Positions 33,449-42,602 of a stretch of 64,000 nt of DNA are shown here, piece after piece. Both the position numbers and the translations under genes were made by a program. This DNA is from Zeimonas sp003577305. GTDB taxonomy: Bacteria; Pseudomonadota; Gammaproteobacteria; Burkholderiales; Burkholderiaceae_E. Position 1 is the stretch's first letter, and the number at the start of each line of letters is the position of its first letter. The notes beneath the pieces are model-generated. The model was not told the origin of the DNA. It saw only the letters and a list, made by a program, of their open reading frames with translations, and did no database searches. The stretch spans positions 122,469 through 186,468 of the forward strand of contig SZOX01000005.1 of NCBI GenBank assembly GCA_030263385.1. The letters run 5' to 3'.

Positions 33449-35617
33449 TCACCGCCGTGACGGCGCCGCCTTCAGCTCCAGGCGGCGCCGGTGCAGCACC
33501 GGCTCGGTGTAGCCCGACGGCTGCTTCGTGCCCTCGAAGACCAGGTCGCAGGCCGCCTTGAACGCGATGCCGTCGTAGCCCGGCGCCATGGGCCGATAGA
33601 ACGGGTCGCCGGCGTTTTGCCGGTCGACGACCGCAGCCATCCGCTTCATCACTTCCATCACCCGGTCTTTCGTGACCACGCCGTGGTGCAGCCAGTTGGC
33701 GATGTGCTGCGAGGAGATGCGGCAGGTCGCGCGGTCTTCCATCAGCGCGACGTTGTTGATGTCGGGCACTTTCGAGCAGCCCACGCCCTGGTCGATCCAG
33801 CGCACGACGTAGCCGAGGATGCCCTGCGCATTGTTCTCCAGCTCGGCGGTGATCTCCGCGTCGGACCAGTCGGGCGTCTTCGCCACCGGAATCGTGAGGA
33901 TGTCGGCGAGCTTCGCGCGCCGCCCGCTCTTCGCGATCTCGGCCTGGCGCGCCAGCACGTCGACCTTGTGGTAATGCGTCGCGTGCAGCGTGGCGGCCGT
34001 GGGGCTGGGCACCCAGGCGCAATTGGCGCCTGCCTGCGGATGACCGATCTTCTGCTCGAGCATCGCGGCCATCAGGTCGGGCATCGCCCACATGCCCTTG
34101 CCGATCTGCGCGCGTCCGGCCAGCCCGCAGGCCAGCCCGTTGTCGACGTTCCACAGCTCGTAGGCGGCGATCCAGGGCTGCGACTTCATGTCGGCCTTGC
34201 GCACCATCGGGCCGGCCTCCATCGAGGTGTGGATCTCGTCGCCGGTGCGGTCGAGGAAGCCGGTGTTGATGAAGGCGACGCGGCGCCTGGCCGCGCGGAT
34301 GCACTCCTTGAGGTTGACGGTGGTGCGGCGCTCCTCGTCCATGATGCCGATCTTCACCGTGTCGGCCGGCAGGCCCAGCGCGCGCTCGACGTGCGTGAAG
34401 ATCTCGTCGGTGAACGCCACTTCGTCGGGGCCGTGCATCTTGGGCTTGACCACGTAGATCGAGCCGGTGGTCGAGTTGCGCGCGCCGTCCTGCTTGCGCA
34501 GGTCGTGCATTGCGATCAGCACGGTGCACATCGCGTCGAGCAGGCCCTCGAACGCCTCGTTGCCGTCGCGATCGAGCACTGCCGGGTTGGTCATCAGGTG
34601 GCCGACGTTGCGCACCAGCATCAGCGAGCGGCCCTTGAGCGCGAGCGGCCTGCCGTCGGGGCCCAGGTATTGGCGATCGGGGGCGAGCTTGCGCTCGAAG
34701 CGGCCGCCGCCCTTGTCGACGGTCTCGACCAGGTCGCCGCGCATCAGGCCCAGCCAGTTGCGGTAGGCGAGCGCCTTGTCCTGCGCGTCCACCGCGGCGA
34801 CCGAGTCCTCGCAGTCCATGATCGTGGTGACCGCGGCTTCCATCAGCACGTCGGCCACGCCCGCGCGGTCGGTGCGGCCGATCGCGTGGCCGCGGTCGAT
34901 GCGGATCTCCACGTGCAGCCGGTGCTGCGTGAGCAGGATCGCCGATGGGGCCTGCGCGTCGCCGCGATAGCCGGCGAAGCGCGCGGCGTCGACCAGCTGC
35001 CTGTCTCCCGACGGCGTGGCCGCCACCAGCGCGCCGTCGGCCACCCGGTAGGCAGTGACGTCGGCGTGGCTCGCCCCGGCCAGCGGAGCGACTTCGTCGA
35101 GGAACGATTTCGCCCAGGCGATCACGCGCGCGCCGCGCACAGGGTCGTAGCCGCCGGGCTGGGGCGCGTCGCCCATCGCGTCGGTGCCGTACAGTGCATC
35201 GTAGAGGCTGCCCCAGCGGGCGTTGGCGGCATTCAGCGCGTAGCGCGCGTTCATCACCGGGACCACCAGCTGCGGGCCCGGAACGATCGCGATCTCGGGA
35301 TCGACGTTGGCGGTCTCGACCGCGAAGTCGGGTCCTTCGGCGACCAGATAGCCGATTTCGTGCAGGAACGCGGTGTAGGCCGCCGCGTCGTGCGGCTGGC
35401 CGCGGCGCGCGCGGTGCCAGGCGTCGATCTTCGCCTGCAGTTCTTCGCGCCGGGCGAGCAGCGCGCGGTTCTTCGGCCCTTTCTCGTGAACCAGTGCCGA
35501 CAGCCCGTTCCAGAACTGGTCTGACGACACGCCGGTTCCCGGCAGTGCCTCGCGCTCGATCATCTCGTGAAGGCTGCGGGCCACCTGCAGGCCGGATTTC
35601 TCGATGCGCTCGCTCAT
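33449..35617 (-). CDS. glcB: malate synthase G
   Basis: 722 residues, the normal length of the single-chain G isoform. It condenses glyoxylate with acetyl-CoA to malate. ATG 35617 has GGAGAGAG upstream. Family segments include TTIMDCEDSVAAVDAQDKALAYRNW, GSIYVVKPKMHGPDEVAF, NLKECIRAARRRVAFINTGFLDRTGDEIHTS (in two parts) and GVGCSKVPDINNVALMEDRATCRIS. Its 3' end abuts the truncated hydrolase. No isocitrate lyase gene is in the window. Confidence 0.96.
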   Translation of the reverse strand: MSERIEKSGLQVARSLHEMIEREALPGTGVSSDQFWNGLSALVHEKGPKNRALLARREELQAKIDAWHRARRGQPHDAAAYTAFLHEIGYLVAEGPDFAVETANVDPEIAIVPGPQLVVPVMNARYALNAANARWGSLYDALYGTDAMGDAPQPGGYDPVRGARVIAWAKSFLDEVAPLAGASHADVTAYRVADGALVAATPSGDRQLVDAARFAGYRGDAQAPSAILLTQHRLHVEIRIDRGHAIGRTDRAGVADVLMEAAVTTIMDCEDSVAAVDAQDKALAYRNWLGLMRGDLVETVDKGGGRFERKLAPDRQYLGPDGRPLALKGRSLMLVRNVGHLMTNPAVLDRDGNEAFEGLLDAMCTVLIAMHDLRKQDGARNSTTGSIYVVKPKMHGPDEVAFTDEIFTHVERALGLPADTVKIGIMDEERRTTVNLKECIRAARRRVAFINTGFLDRTGDEIHTSMEAGPMVRKADMKSQPWIAAYELWNVDNGLACGLAGRAQIGKGMWAMPDLMAAMLEQKIGHPQAGANCAWVPSPTAATLHATHYHKVDVLARQAEIAKSGRRAKLADILTIPVAKTPDWSDAEITAELENNAQGILGYVVRWIDQGVGCSKVPDINNVALMEDRATCRISSQHIANWLHHGVVTKDRVMEVMKRMAAVVDRQNAGDPFYRPMAPGYDGIAFKAACDLVFEGTKQPSGYTEPVLHRRRLELKAAPSRR

Positions 35618-35646
35618 ATGAACTCTCTCCGTCGGGTTGCGTGGAA

Positions 35647-36363
35647 TCAGGTGCGCGCCACCGTGAGCACGTCGGTCAGCAGGTTGCCCGTGTGGTCGGG
35701 CTGCGTGTCGAGCTGCTCGAGCGGCGCACCGGTGCGATTGATCCAGAAGCTGGTGTAACCGTACCAGCGGGCGCCGATCGCGTCCCAGCAGTTCGACGAG
35801 ACGAACAGGATCTCGCGGGCGGGGCAGCCGAAGGCCGACGGGGCCAGCGCGTAGATCGTCGCGGTGGTCTTGAAGGTCTCGACGTCCTGCGACGACAGGA
35901 GGTGCTCGAAGATCCCGGTCATCCCGGCGTTGCGCACCGACACCTCGATCATCTCGCGGTTGCCGTTGCTCAGGATGCCCAGCGGCAAGCCCGCCGCCTT
36001 CAGCGCGCGCAGCGTGGACAGGTTCTCCGGAAACGCCGGGAGGCTGGCGTACTGGTCCATCAGCCCGGCTTCGTGCTCGGGTCGCATCGACAAGGCCAGC
36101 TGCCCGGCCGCGAAGCGCAGCGCGTCGCGGGTGATCTCCTGGAACGGCTTGTAGCGCCCGGACATCTCGCGCAGCCACGAGTATTCGAGCTGCTTCTGCC
36201 GCCACAGCCGCGACAGCGCGTCGCCACTGCCCGGAAAGAGCTGCTCGGCCAGACCGGCCACCGAGTGCACGTCGAACAGCGTGCCGTAGGCATCGAAGAC
36301 CACCGCCCGGATCGGGGCAGGCACATTGGCGATGGGCGTACGGGTCTTTCCCATGTGTGCCAC
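35647..36363 (-). CDS. haloacid dehalogenase, type II (HAD superfamily)
   Basis: 238 residues (or 235 from the second Met). HAD motif I is RAVVFDAYGTLFDVHS with the nucleophile Asp. Motif II is LGILSNGNREMIE, motif III Lys is in the VETFKTTATIYALA region, and motif IV is FVSSNCWDAIGARWYGY. The DAYGTL(F/Y)D start and the SSN-x-WDA motif are specific for L-2-haloacid dehalogenases. The residue after SSN is Cys here where Gly or Ala is usual. It is 29 bases upstream of glcB, so the product glyoxylate or hydroxyacids could feed malate synthase. Confidence 0.9.
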   Translation of the reverse strand: MAHMGKTRTPIANVPAPIRAVVFDAYGTLFDVHSVAGLAEQLFPGSGDALSRLWRQKQLEYSWLREMSGRYKPFQEITRDALRFAAGQLALSMRPEHEAGLMDQYASLPAFPENLSTLRALKAAGLPLGILSNGNREMIEVSVRNAGMTGIFEHLLSSQDVETFKTTATIYALAPSAFGCPAREILFVSSNCWDAIGARWYGYTSFWINRTGAPLEQLDTQPDHTGNLLTDVLTVART

Positions 36364-36471
36364 TCTATCGAACGGATTGATGCTGAAAAAGCACTGAATT
36401 TCGTATTGAGCTTAGCTTTTTTATCACGAATCAGTCACGAACGAGGCGCGGACGGCCGGGGACATCGAGGC

Positions 36472-36500
36472 CTTGAAATCGCTCTCGCCAATCCCTAGAT
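36472..36500 (+). promoter_or_regulatory. sigma-32-type heat-shock promoter for the hsp20 pair
   Basis: CTTGAAA (36472-36478), an exact sigma-32 minus-35 element, is followed after 14 bases by CCCTAGAT (36493-36500), close to the consensus CCCCATNT. It lies 71 bases before the first small heat-shock protein gene, on the right strand. The upstream 36380-36430 stretch is unusually AT-rich. Confidence 0.75.
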
Positions 36501-36570
36501 GCCGAACATGCGGACGCGCGTCCGGCCGGACGTTGCGGCGCCCGATTCCATTGTCATGGAGGACTGCGCG

Positions 36571-37008
36571 ATGTACCGATCGCTGTTTTCCCGCGACCTG
36601 TTCGCGGAACTGGACCGCCTGCAGCGCGACGTGCAGCAGGCGTTCGAACTGTCGCCGAGCATCCGCGGCCGGGGTCGCGGCGGCTTTCCGGCAATGAACG
36701 TCGGCAGCACGCCCGGCTCGCTGGAGATCTACGCGTTCGTGCCGGGGCTCGATCCGGCGAGCATCGACGTGCAGATCGAGAAGGGGGTGTTGACGGTGGC
36801 CGGCGAGCGCGCCAGCGAGTTGCCGGGCCGCGATGCCAAAGCCACGGTGCACATCGACGAGCGCTTCGCCGGAAGGTTCCGGCGCGTGGTGACGCTGCCC
36901 GACGACATCGACGCCGACTCGGTCCAGGCGCGCTACCGGGAAGGCGTGCTGCACATCAGCCTGCAGCGCAGCGCGGCCACGCGGCCGCGCCGCATCGACG
37001 TGAAGTGA
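36571..37008 (+). CDS. small heat-shock protein, Hsp20 family
   Basis: 145 residues from ATG 36571 (GGAGG upstream). The alpha-crystallin domain (about residues 45-140) is visible: SLEIYAFVPGLDPASIDVQIEKGVLTVAGE in sections, then FRRVVTLPDDIDADSVQARYREGVLHISLQR. It should hold unfolding proteins as an ATP-independent chaperone. First of two hsp20 genes behind a sigma-32-like promoter. The N-terminal arm (MYRSLFSRDLFAELDRLQRD) is the class A type. Confidence 0.92.
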   Translation: MYRSLFSRDLFAELDRLQRDVQQAFELSPSIRGRGRGGFPAMNVGSTPGSLEIYAFVPGLDPASIDVQIEKGVLTVAGERASELPGRDAKATVHIDERFAGRFRRVVTLPDDIDADSVQARYREGVLHISLQRSAATRPRRIDVK

Positions 37009-37025
37009 ACCTGGGGGAACCGAGC

Positions 37026-37406
37026 ATGAGCGAGACTACCGCAGTGGCCAGGAAGGGCGAACAGCCGCGCAGCGACGCGGCGCTGGTGCCGCCGGTCGAC
37101 GTCATCGAGGACGCATCGGGCATCACGCTGTATGCCGACCTGCCGGGCGTGCCGAAAGACAGGCTGAACCTGGAGATCGAGGCGGGCACGCTGACGATCG
37201 AAGGCGAGGTTGCGCTGCAGGTGCCCGAGGGCATGGAGGCGACGCACGTCGAGGTGGGCCTGCCGCGCTATCGGCGCGCGTTCACGCTGTCGAAGGAACT
37301 CGACGTCGACAAGGTCGTGGCCGAACTGAACAACGGGGTGCTGAAGCTGCGGATTCCGAAAGCCGCGCACGCGCAGCCGAAACGCATCGAAGTCAGTTCG
37401 GGCTGA
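37026..37406 (+). CDS. small heat-shock protein, Hsp20 family (second copy)
   Basis: 126 residues from ATG 37026, 17 bases after the first hsp20, with GGGGGA upstream. The alpha-crystallin core contains PPVDVIEDASGITLYADLPG, LEIEAGTLTIEGE and RAFTLSKELDVDKVVAELNNGVLKLRIPK (in parts). It is shorter in its N-terminal arm than its neighbour, so the two may form mixed oligomers. Same transcript and heat-shock control are inferred. Confidence 0.92.
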   Translation: MSETTAVARKGEQPRSDAALVPPVDVIEDASGITLYADLPGVPKDRLNLEIEAGTLTIEGEVALQVPEGMEATHVEVGLPRYRRAFTLSKELDVDKVVAELNNGVLKLRIPKAAHAQPKRIEVSSG

Positions 37407-37451
37407 GCGCGAGCCGCGGCGCCTGGGGTGGTGGCGCGGCCGGGGCCGCGT

Positions 37452-38819
37452 TCATCCGGCTGCGCTCGGCGACTCGCGCCGCCGCTGGCGGCGCGCGTGC
37501 GCGAAGCGCTCGGCGAGCGGCGGGTCGAGTGCCGCGAGGAAGTCGGCGCACCAGCGATGCACGTCGTGCTCGCGGATGCGCCGCAGCAGCGCGTCGTGCC
37601 GCGCCTGGCGCTCGGGCAGCGGCATGGCGAGTGCCTGCTGCATCGTGTCGGCGGTGCCGCGGATGTCGTAGGGATTCACCAGCAGTGCTTCGGCGAGTTG
37701 TTCGGCCGCGCCGGTGAAGCGCGACAGCACCAGCACGCCCGGATCGGAAGTGTCCTGCGAGGCGATGTACTCCTTGGCGACCAGGTTCATGCCGTCGCGC
37801 AGCGGGGTGATCAGGCCGACGCAGGCCGCGCGGTACAGGCCCGGCAGGCGCCGGCGCGCGACAGTGCGGTGGATGTAGCGCACCGGCATCCAGTCGAGGT
37901 CGCCGAAATCCCCGTTCACCGCCCCGCACAGCTGTTCGAGCTCGGCGCGGATCTCCGCGTAGGCCTCGACGTTCTCGCGGCTCGGCGAGGCGATCTGGAT
38001 CAGGGTGGCGCTGTGGCGGTTGCCGGGGTGGCGTGTCAGCAGTTCGCGGAACGCGCGGATGCGCTGCGGAATGCCTTTCGAATAATCGAGGCGATCGACG
38101 CCGATCAGCAGCCGGCGCCGCGCGTATTCGTCGCGCGTCGTCCGTGCAACCGGCGTCCGAATGCTTCGAGGCGATGCCCGTCCGCCGGCGTCGCGCCGGC
38201 GCTGCCGCAGGCGTGCCCGACGAAGTGGCCGAGGTCGGTACGGCTCTGGAAACCCACCACGTCGTACGCGAACAGCGCCCGGGACAGCCGTTCGTGCTGG
38301 GGGATCGCGGCGAAGATCTGCGGCGGCGGCATCGGGATGTGCAGGAAGAAACCGATGCGCTGATCGCAGCCTGCGGCGCGCAGTTCGGCCGCCAGCGGAA
38401 CGAGGTGGTAGTCGTGCACCCAGACCACGTCGTCGGGCCGCAGCAGCGGCGCCAGGCGGCGCGCGAACAGCCGGTTCACGCGACGATAGCCGTCGAAGCC
38501 GTCGCCGTCGAAATCGGCCAGGTCGAGCCGGTAGTGAAATGCCGGCCAGAGCACGCCGTTGCTGTAGCCGCCGTAGTAGGCGTCGTGATCCGCGCGGCAC
38601 AGGTCGACCGTCGCCAGCGTGACCGGCCCGGCCTGCTGCAGGCGCAACTCGCCCTCGCCGGGCGTGCCGTCCTCGGCGATGGTGCCGCTCCAGCCGAACC
38701 ACAGGCCGCCGGAGCTGCGCAGCACGTCGCCGAGCGCCACCGCCAGGCCGCCGGCCGTCGGCTTGCGCGGATCGGCAATGCGGTTGGAGACGACGACCAG
38801 GCGGCTCACGGGCGGATCC
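37452..38819 (-). pseudogene. otsA: trehalose-6-phosphate synthase with internal deletion and frameshift
   Basis: The N-terminal frame from GTG 38819 (SRLVVVSNRIADP) is a good OtsA: GGLAVALGDVLR, VWVHDYHLVPLAAELR, RIGFFLHIPMPPP, VGFQSRTDLGHFV. The reading frame is lost at about 38145-38160 and continues in another frame as LLIGVDRLDYSKGIPQRIRA to the normal end at 37452 (LITPLRDGMNLVAKEYIA). The segment with the expected FPIGID motif, about 20 residues, is missing at the junction. The lesion type (a short GC-rich deletion that shifts the frame) is the same as in dsrL. So either both are sequence errors or otsA is truly dead. Confidence 0.85.
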
Positions 38820-38820
38820 C

Positions 38821-40680
38821 TCAGATGACCGTGTGCCAGGAGGCCGACAGTCGTACCGCGCCGTTGACGATGCCCACCATCGAGTAGGTCTGCGGAAAGT
38901 TGCCCCACATTTCGCCGGTGGCCGGATGGGTATCTTCGGAGAGCAGGCCCAGGTGGTTGCGATGCGCGAGCATCGACTCGAAGATCTCGCGCGCCCGCTG
39001 GCGGCGCCCGGTGCGCGCCAGCGCGTCGATGTGCCAGAAGCTGCAGATGTTGAACGCGGTCTCGGGCTTGCCGAAGTCGTCGGCGGCCTCGTAACGGCGC
39101 ATCCACGGGCCGTCGCACAGATGGCGCTCGAGCGCGTCGAGCGTGGCGAGAAAGCGCGGATCACTGGCGTCGATCAGCCCGACCTCGGCCATTAGCAGCA
39201 CGCTGGCGTCGAGGTCACGGCCGCCGAAGCTGTCGACGAAGGCACGGCGCCTCCCGTTCCAGGCTTCACGCAGGATGCGCTCGCGCATCGCGTCGGCATG
39301 CGAGCGCCAATAGGCCGACCGGCCAGGCACGGCCAGCAGCGCTGCGATGCGCGCCAGCCGGTCGCAGGCCGCCCAGCACATCAGCGCCGACGAAGTGTGC
39401 ACGCGTGCGCGGGTGCGCAACTCCCACATGCCGGCGTCGGGCTGGCCGAACACCTTCACCGCCTGCTCGCCGGCCTGCTCGAGCCGTCCGAACTCGGGCA
39501 GGCCCGCACGGCGCAGCAGCCGATGATCGTAGAACGCCTGGCTCGCTCCGAGGACCACGTTGCCGTAGACATCGTGCTGATAGTGTTCGTGGGCCTGGTT
39601 GCCCACGCGCACCGGACCCATGCCGCGGTACCCGGACAGGCTCGTGCGGACCGACTCGGGCAGGCTTCGCTCCAGGCCGATTCCGTACAGCGGCTGGATG
39701 TGTCCGCCGCGCGCCTCGACCACGACGTTGCCCAGCCAGTCGAGGTAGTCCTCCATCGTGCCGACCTCGGACAGGCTGTTCAGCGCACGCACCACGAAGA
39801 ACGCGTCGCGCAGCCAGCAATAGCGGTAGTCCCAGTTTCGGCCGCTGTCGGGCGCCTCGGGAATGCTGGTCGTCATCGCGGCGACGATCGCGCCCGTGTC
39901 TTCGAAGACCGACAGCTTGAGCGTGATCGCCGCGCGGATCACGGCCTCCTGCCATTCCAGCGGCAGCGCCAGGCGCTGCACCCAGCCTCGCCAGTAAGCG
40001 AGTGTCTCCTGCTCGAAGTGGCGTGCGGTATCGGCGATTCCGTCCTGAAGGGTCTCGTCGGCGCCCAGCAGGAAGTTGAGCTCGCGATTGAGCACGAACG
40101 GCTGGCGCGCGAGCACGTGCGAGACCGGGGCATCGGTGTTCAGGCGCAGCGTCAGTCCATCGCCGACGTAGCGCACGTGGTTGCTGCCGCGCGTGACTTC
40201 CGGCGTATTGGCGCCCCAGTCGAAGCGGGGCGCGAGCGACACGCGGATGCGCGGCGTTCCTTCGATCGGTCGCACGCGCCGCACCAGCATCATCGGCCGG
40301 AAGATGCGCGAGCGGGTGATGAAGCGCGGCGCGAAATCGGTGATCTCGATGCCCTGTCCGGCGCGATCGTAGAGCTGCGTGCGCAGCACCGCGGTGTTCG
40401 ACTCGTAGCGTTGGCGCGACTCGGCGAAGTCCTCGATCTCGATGCCGAACGCGCTGCCGCGCTCCGACGGCTCGAGCAGCGCATTGAAGACCGGATCGCC
40501 GTCGAAACGTGGCCAGCAGCACCAGACGATGCGTCCGCGCACATCGACCAGCGCGCTGAACGCACAATTGCCGATCACGCCGAGCGCGAGCGAAGGATCG
40601 GCAGGCGCCTGGAAGCCTGCGCCGCGTGCATCTTCAGGGGCGGGCTGTGGCGCTGCGTGCCGGGACAGTTCGGGCGTCAC
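38821..40680 (-). CDS. glycoside hydrolase family 15 protein (trehalase/glucoamylase type)
   Basis: 619 residues. Bacterial GH15 layout: an N-terminal beta-sandwich (ALGVIGNCAFSALVDVRGRIVWCCWPRFDG) and an (alpha/alpha)6 barrel with GRNWDYRYCWLRDAFFVVRAL, the general-acid region. FNICSFWHIDALARTGR and LSEDTHPATGEMWGNFPQTYSMVGI near the C terminus are also typical. Homologues beside otsA/otsB hydrolyse trehalose or alpha-glucans. The stop is one base before the otsA start and otsB is directly upstream, so the three form one operon. Confidence 0.92.
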   Translation of the reverse strand: MTPELSRHAAPQPAPEDARGAGFQAPADPSLALGVIGNCAFSALVDVRGRIVWCCWPRFDGDPVFNALLEPSERGSAFGIEIEDFAESRQRYESNTAVLRTQLYDRAGQGIEITDFAPRFITRSRIFRPMMLVRRVRPIEGTPRIRVSLAPRFDWGANTPEVTRGSNHVRYVGDGLTLRLNTDAPVSHVLARQPFVLNRELNFLLGADETLQDGIADTARHFEQETLAYWRGWVQRLALPLEWQEAVIRAAITLKLSVFEDTGAIVAAMTTSIPEAPDSGRNWDYRYCWLRDAFFVVRALNSLSEVGTMEDYLDWLGNVVVEARGGHIQPLYGIGLERSLPESVRTSLSGYRGMGPVRVGNQAHEHYQHDVYGNVVLGASQAFYDHRLLRRAGLPEFGRLEQAGEQAVKVFGQPDAGMWELRTRARVHTSSALMCWAACDRLARIAALLAVPGRSAYWRSHADAMRERILREAWNGRRRAFVDSFGGRDLDASVLLMAEVGLIDASDPRFLATLDALERHLCDGPWMRRYEAADDFGKPETAFNICSFWHIDALARTGRRQRAREIFESMLAHRNHLGLLSEDTHPATGEMWGNFPQTYSMVGIVNGAVRLSASWHTVI

Positions 40681-40696
40681 CTCGCGGCTTCTCCGG

Positions 40697-41482
40697 TCAT
40701 TGCGACCGCGGCGCCGCGCCGTTCGCGCGCGCGGGCACGGTCAGGATCGACGACGAGGCAAGCCAGTTCCGCAGTGCTTCGGGCGACTCGCAACCGTGGC
40801 GCGCGATCGTCTCGCCGTCGCCGACCTTGATCGCCACGCCGTCGCTCGCCTGCACGAACGCGAAGCCGGCCTCGTCGGTCACGTCGTCGCCCGCGAAGAG
40901 GGGCTGGCGCCCGGAAAACGGCGCGCTGGCCATCAGCGCAGCGATTGCGCGGCCCTTGTCGATGCCGGCGCGCCGCACTTCGACCAGGCACTTGCCGTGC
41001 AGCAGTTCCAGTTCCGGCCGGTCTTCGATCGCCGCCGCGAGCGCCTGCGCGCAGGTCTGTGCCAGCTCGGGTGCGCCGCGGAAGTGCAGCGCGACCGATC
41101 TCGTCTTGCGCTCGAGGAAGAGTCGCGGGTGGGCGTGCGCGAGTTGCGTGGCCGCGCGCAGCGCCTCGCCCAGGTCGGGTGCCTCGGAGCACTGCAGCCG
41201 TCCGTCGGCCAGGCGCACCACTGCACCGTGCTCGGCGGCCAGCGCGGGACGCAGCGGCGCGAGGAGGCGGTCGAGATCGGCAACCGGGCGGCCGGAGACG
41301 ATCGCGAGTGCGCCGCCGAGCGCGCCCGAGAGCGCGGCGAGGTTGTCGACGAGGCCCGGAGCGGTGCGTACCGCATCGGGCGTAGGTGCGATTTCGGCCA
41401 GCGTACCGTCGAAGTCGAGGAACAAGGCGCTCGACTCGTGGATCGACGGCAGCGCGCGGCTGCGTGGATCGGCGTCCGGCAT
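40697..41482 (-). CDS. otsB: trehalose-6-phosphate phosphatase
   Basis: 261 residues from ATG 41482. HAD-type phosphatase of the OtsB family: SALFLDFDGTLAEIAPTPDAV (nucleophile and acid/base Asp), LAIVSGRPVADLDRLL, ALHFRGAPE, the substrate-binding HGKCLVEVR, and FAGDDVTDEAGFAFV (metal Asp pair). It removes phosphate from trehalose 6-phosphate. First gene of the otsB-GH15-otsA group. Its substrate supply depends on whether the adjacent otsA is really broken. Confidence 0.94.
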   Translation of the reverse strand: MPDADPRSRALPSIHESSALFLDFDGTLAEIAPTPDAVRTAPGLVDNLAALSGALGGALAIVSGRPVADLDRLLAPLRPALAAEHGAVVRLADGRLQCSEAPDLGEALRAATQLAHAHPRLFLERKTRSVALHFRGAPELAQTCAQALAAAIEDRPELELLHGKCLVEVRRAGIDKGRAIAALMASAPFSGRQPLFAGDDVTDEAGFAFVQASDGVAIKVGDGETIARHGCESPEALRNWLASSSILTVPARANGAAPRSQ

Positions 41483-41553
41483 ATAACCGGCGAGTCTAAC
41501 GGCTTTGGCGACGCTGTGCGGTTTTGGCGGCCCGGTGGGCCGGGCTGGCCGGC

Positions 41554-41937
41554 TCAGCGCCGCTGGAGCACGCGCACCGAGGCCAGCCCGAGCACGGTGA
41601 GCGCGAGCGATCCGAGCACGTGGCTGCCGATCGCTGCGCTGGCCCAGAGCAGGCGCCCCTGCTGGATCAGGCTGGTGACTTCGGCCGGGAAGGTGGAAAA
41701 CGTGGTCAGCCCGCCGAGAAAGCCGGTGAACACGAACAGGCGCCACTCGGCGGACAGTCCCGGGTGGTCGGCGAATACCGCCATCGCGACGCCGATCAGG
41801 TAGGCGCCGATCAGGTTCGCGGCCAGCGTGCCCGGCGGGACGGTCGGGAACAGGGCGTTGAGCGACACGCCGAGAAGCCAGCGCATCAACGCGCCGGCCG
41901 AGGCGCCGGCACTGACCGCGAGAATCGAAGCGAGCAT
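41554..41937 (-). CDS. crcB: fluoride channel CrcB/Fluc
   Basis: 127 residues with four membrane helices. Family motifs: GALMRWLLG near the start, GTLAANLIGAYLIG, and GFLGGLTTFSTFPAEV, the fluoride-conducting and sodium-site segment. It exports fluoride as a dual-topology dimer. I looked for a fluoride riboswitch in the about 190 bases upstream and did not recognise one. Confidence 0.94.
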   Translation of the reverse strand: MLASILAVSAGASAGALMRWLLGVSLNALFPTVPPGTLAANLIGAYLIGVAMAVFADHPGLSAEWRLFVFTGFLGGLTTFSTFPAEVTSLIQQGRLLWASAAIGSHVLGSLALTVLGLASVRVLQRR

Positions 41938-42133
41938 GGTCTTCCTCTCCCCGGGCCGCAGTCTGCGCCGGTCGCCGTCTGCGCCGGCGCCGGGCGCGCA
42001 GGGCGCCCGTGAACGCCGACCGGGACTTCGCCTTGTCGCGGCGCCGCATGCAAACGATAATCGCGGCGAACGCAACCCGCGACCGCGAATACCCGCCGGC
42101 TCGCGGCGGATGCGGCAACGGAGAGAAGTCAGC

Positions 42134-42547
42134 ATGAAATGGAACGCCCCGGTCGAGGAGTTCACGACCCCCAATCCCGTCACCGCGCCGGACGACCTGA
42201 CCATCGACCAGGTTCGGCTGCTGATGCAGCAGTTCGGCGTGCGTCATCTTCCGATCGTGCGCGAGGGCAAGGTGGTGGGCGTGGTCAGCGACCGGGACGT
42301 GCGCGTCGCTCAGGGATTGAGCGCCGAGCACAAGCTCCAGGTGCGCACGGCCGACATCATGGCCGCCGATCCGGTGACGGTGACCGCCGACACGCCGCTC
42401 GACGAAGTGGCCTTCACGATGTCGGATCGCAAGATCGGCAGCGTGATCGTCAACGACGCCGGCGGCGAGTTCCTCGGCATCTTCACGGTCACCGATGCAT
42501 TGAACGCGCTGATCGAGATCAGCCGCGCCGGACGCAGCGCCGGTTGA
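42134..42547 (+). CDS. CBS-domain pair protein
   Basis: 137 residues consisting of two CBS domains and little else: APDDLTIDQVRLLMQQFGVRHLPIV with VVGVVSDRDVR, and MAADPVTVTADTPLDEVAFTM with GSVIVNDAGGEFLGIFTVTD. Such proteins bind adenine nucleotides and regulate partners. No partner domain is present. Divergent from crcB; the downstream thioesterase begins 55 bases later and may be co-transcribed. Confidence 0.88.
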   Translation: MKWNAPVEEFTTPNPVTAPDDLTIDQVRLLMQQFGVRHLPIVREGKVVGVVSDRDVRVAQGLSAEHKLQVRTADIMAADPVTVTADTPLDEVAFTMSDRKIGSVIVNDAGGEFLGIFTVTDALNALIEISRAGRSAG

Positions 42548-42602
42548 ACGCCGCCGCCTCGCGCGAACGGCCCGCCCGGGAGTCACGAGGCGGGCCGCGA
42601 GC

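Noticed and set aside
41938..42133. Fluoride riboswitch upstream of crcB
   Set aside because: The conserved crcB-motif sequence elements were not recognisable in this GC-rich spacer.
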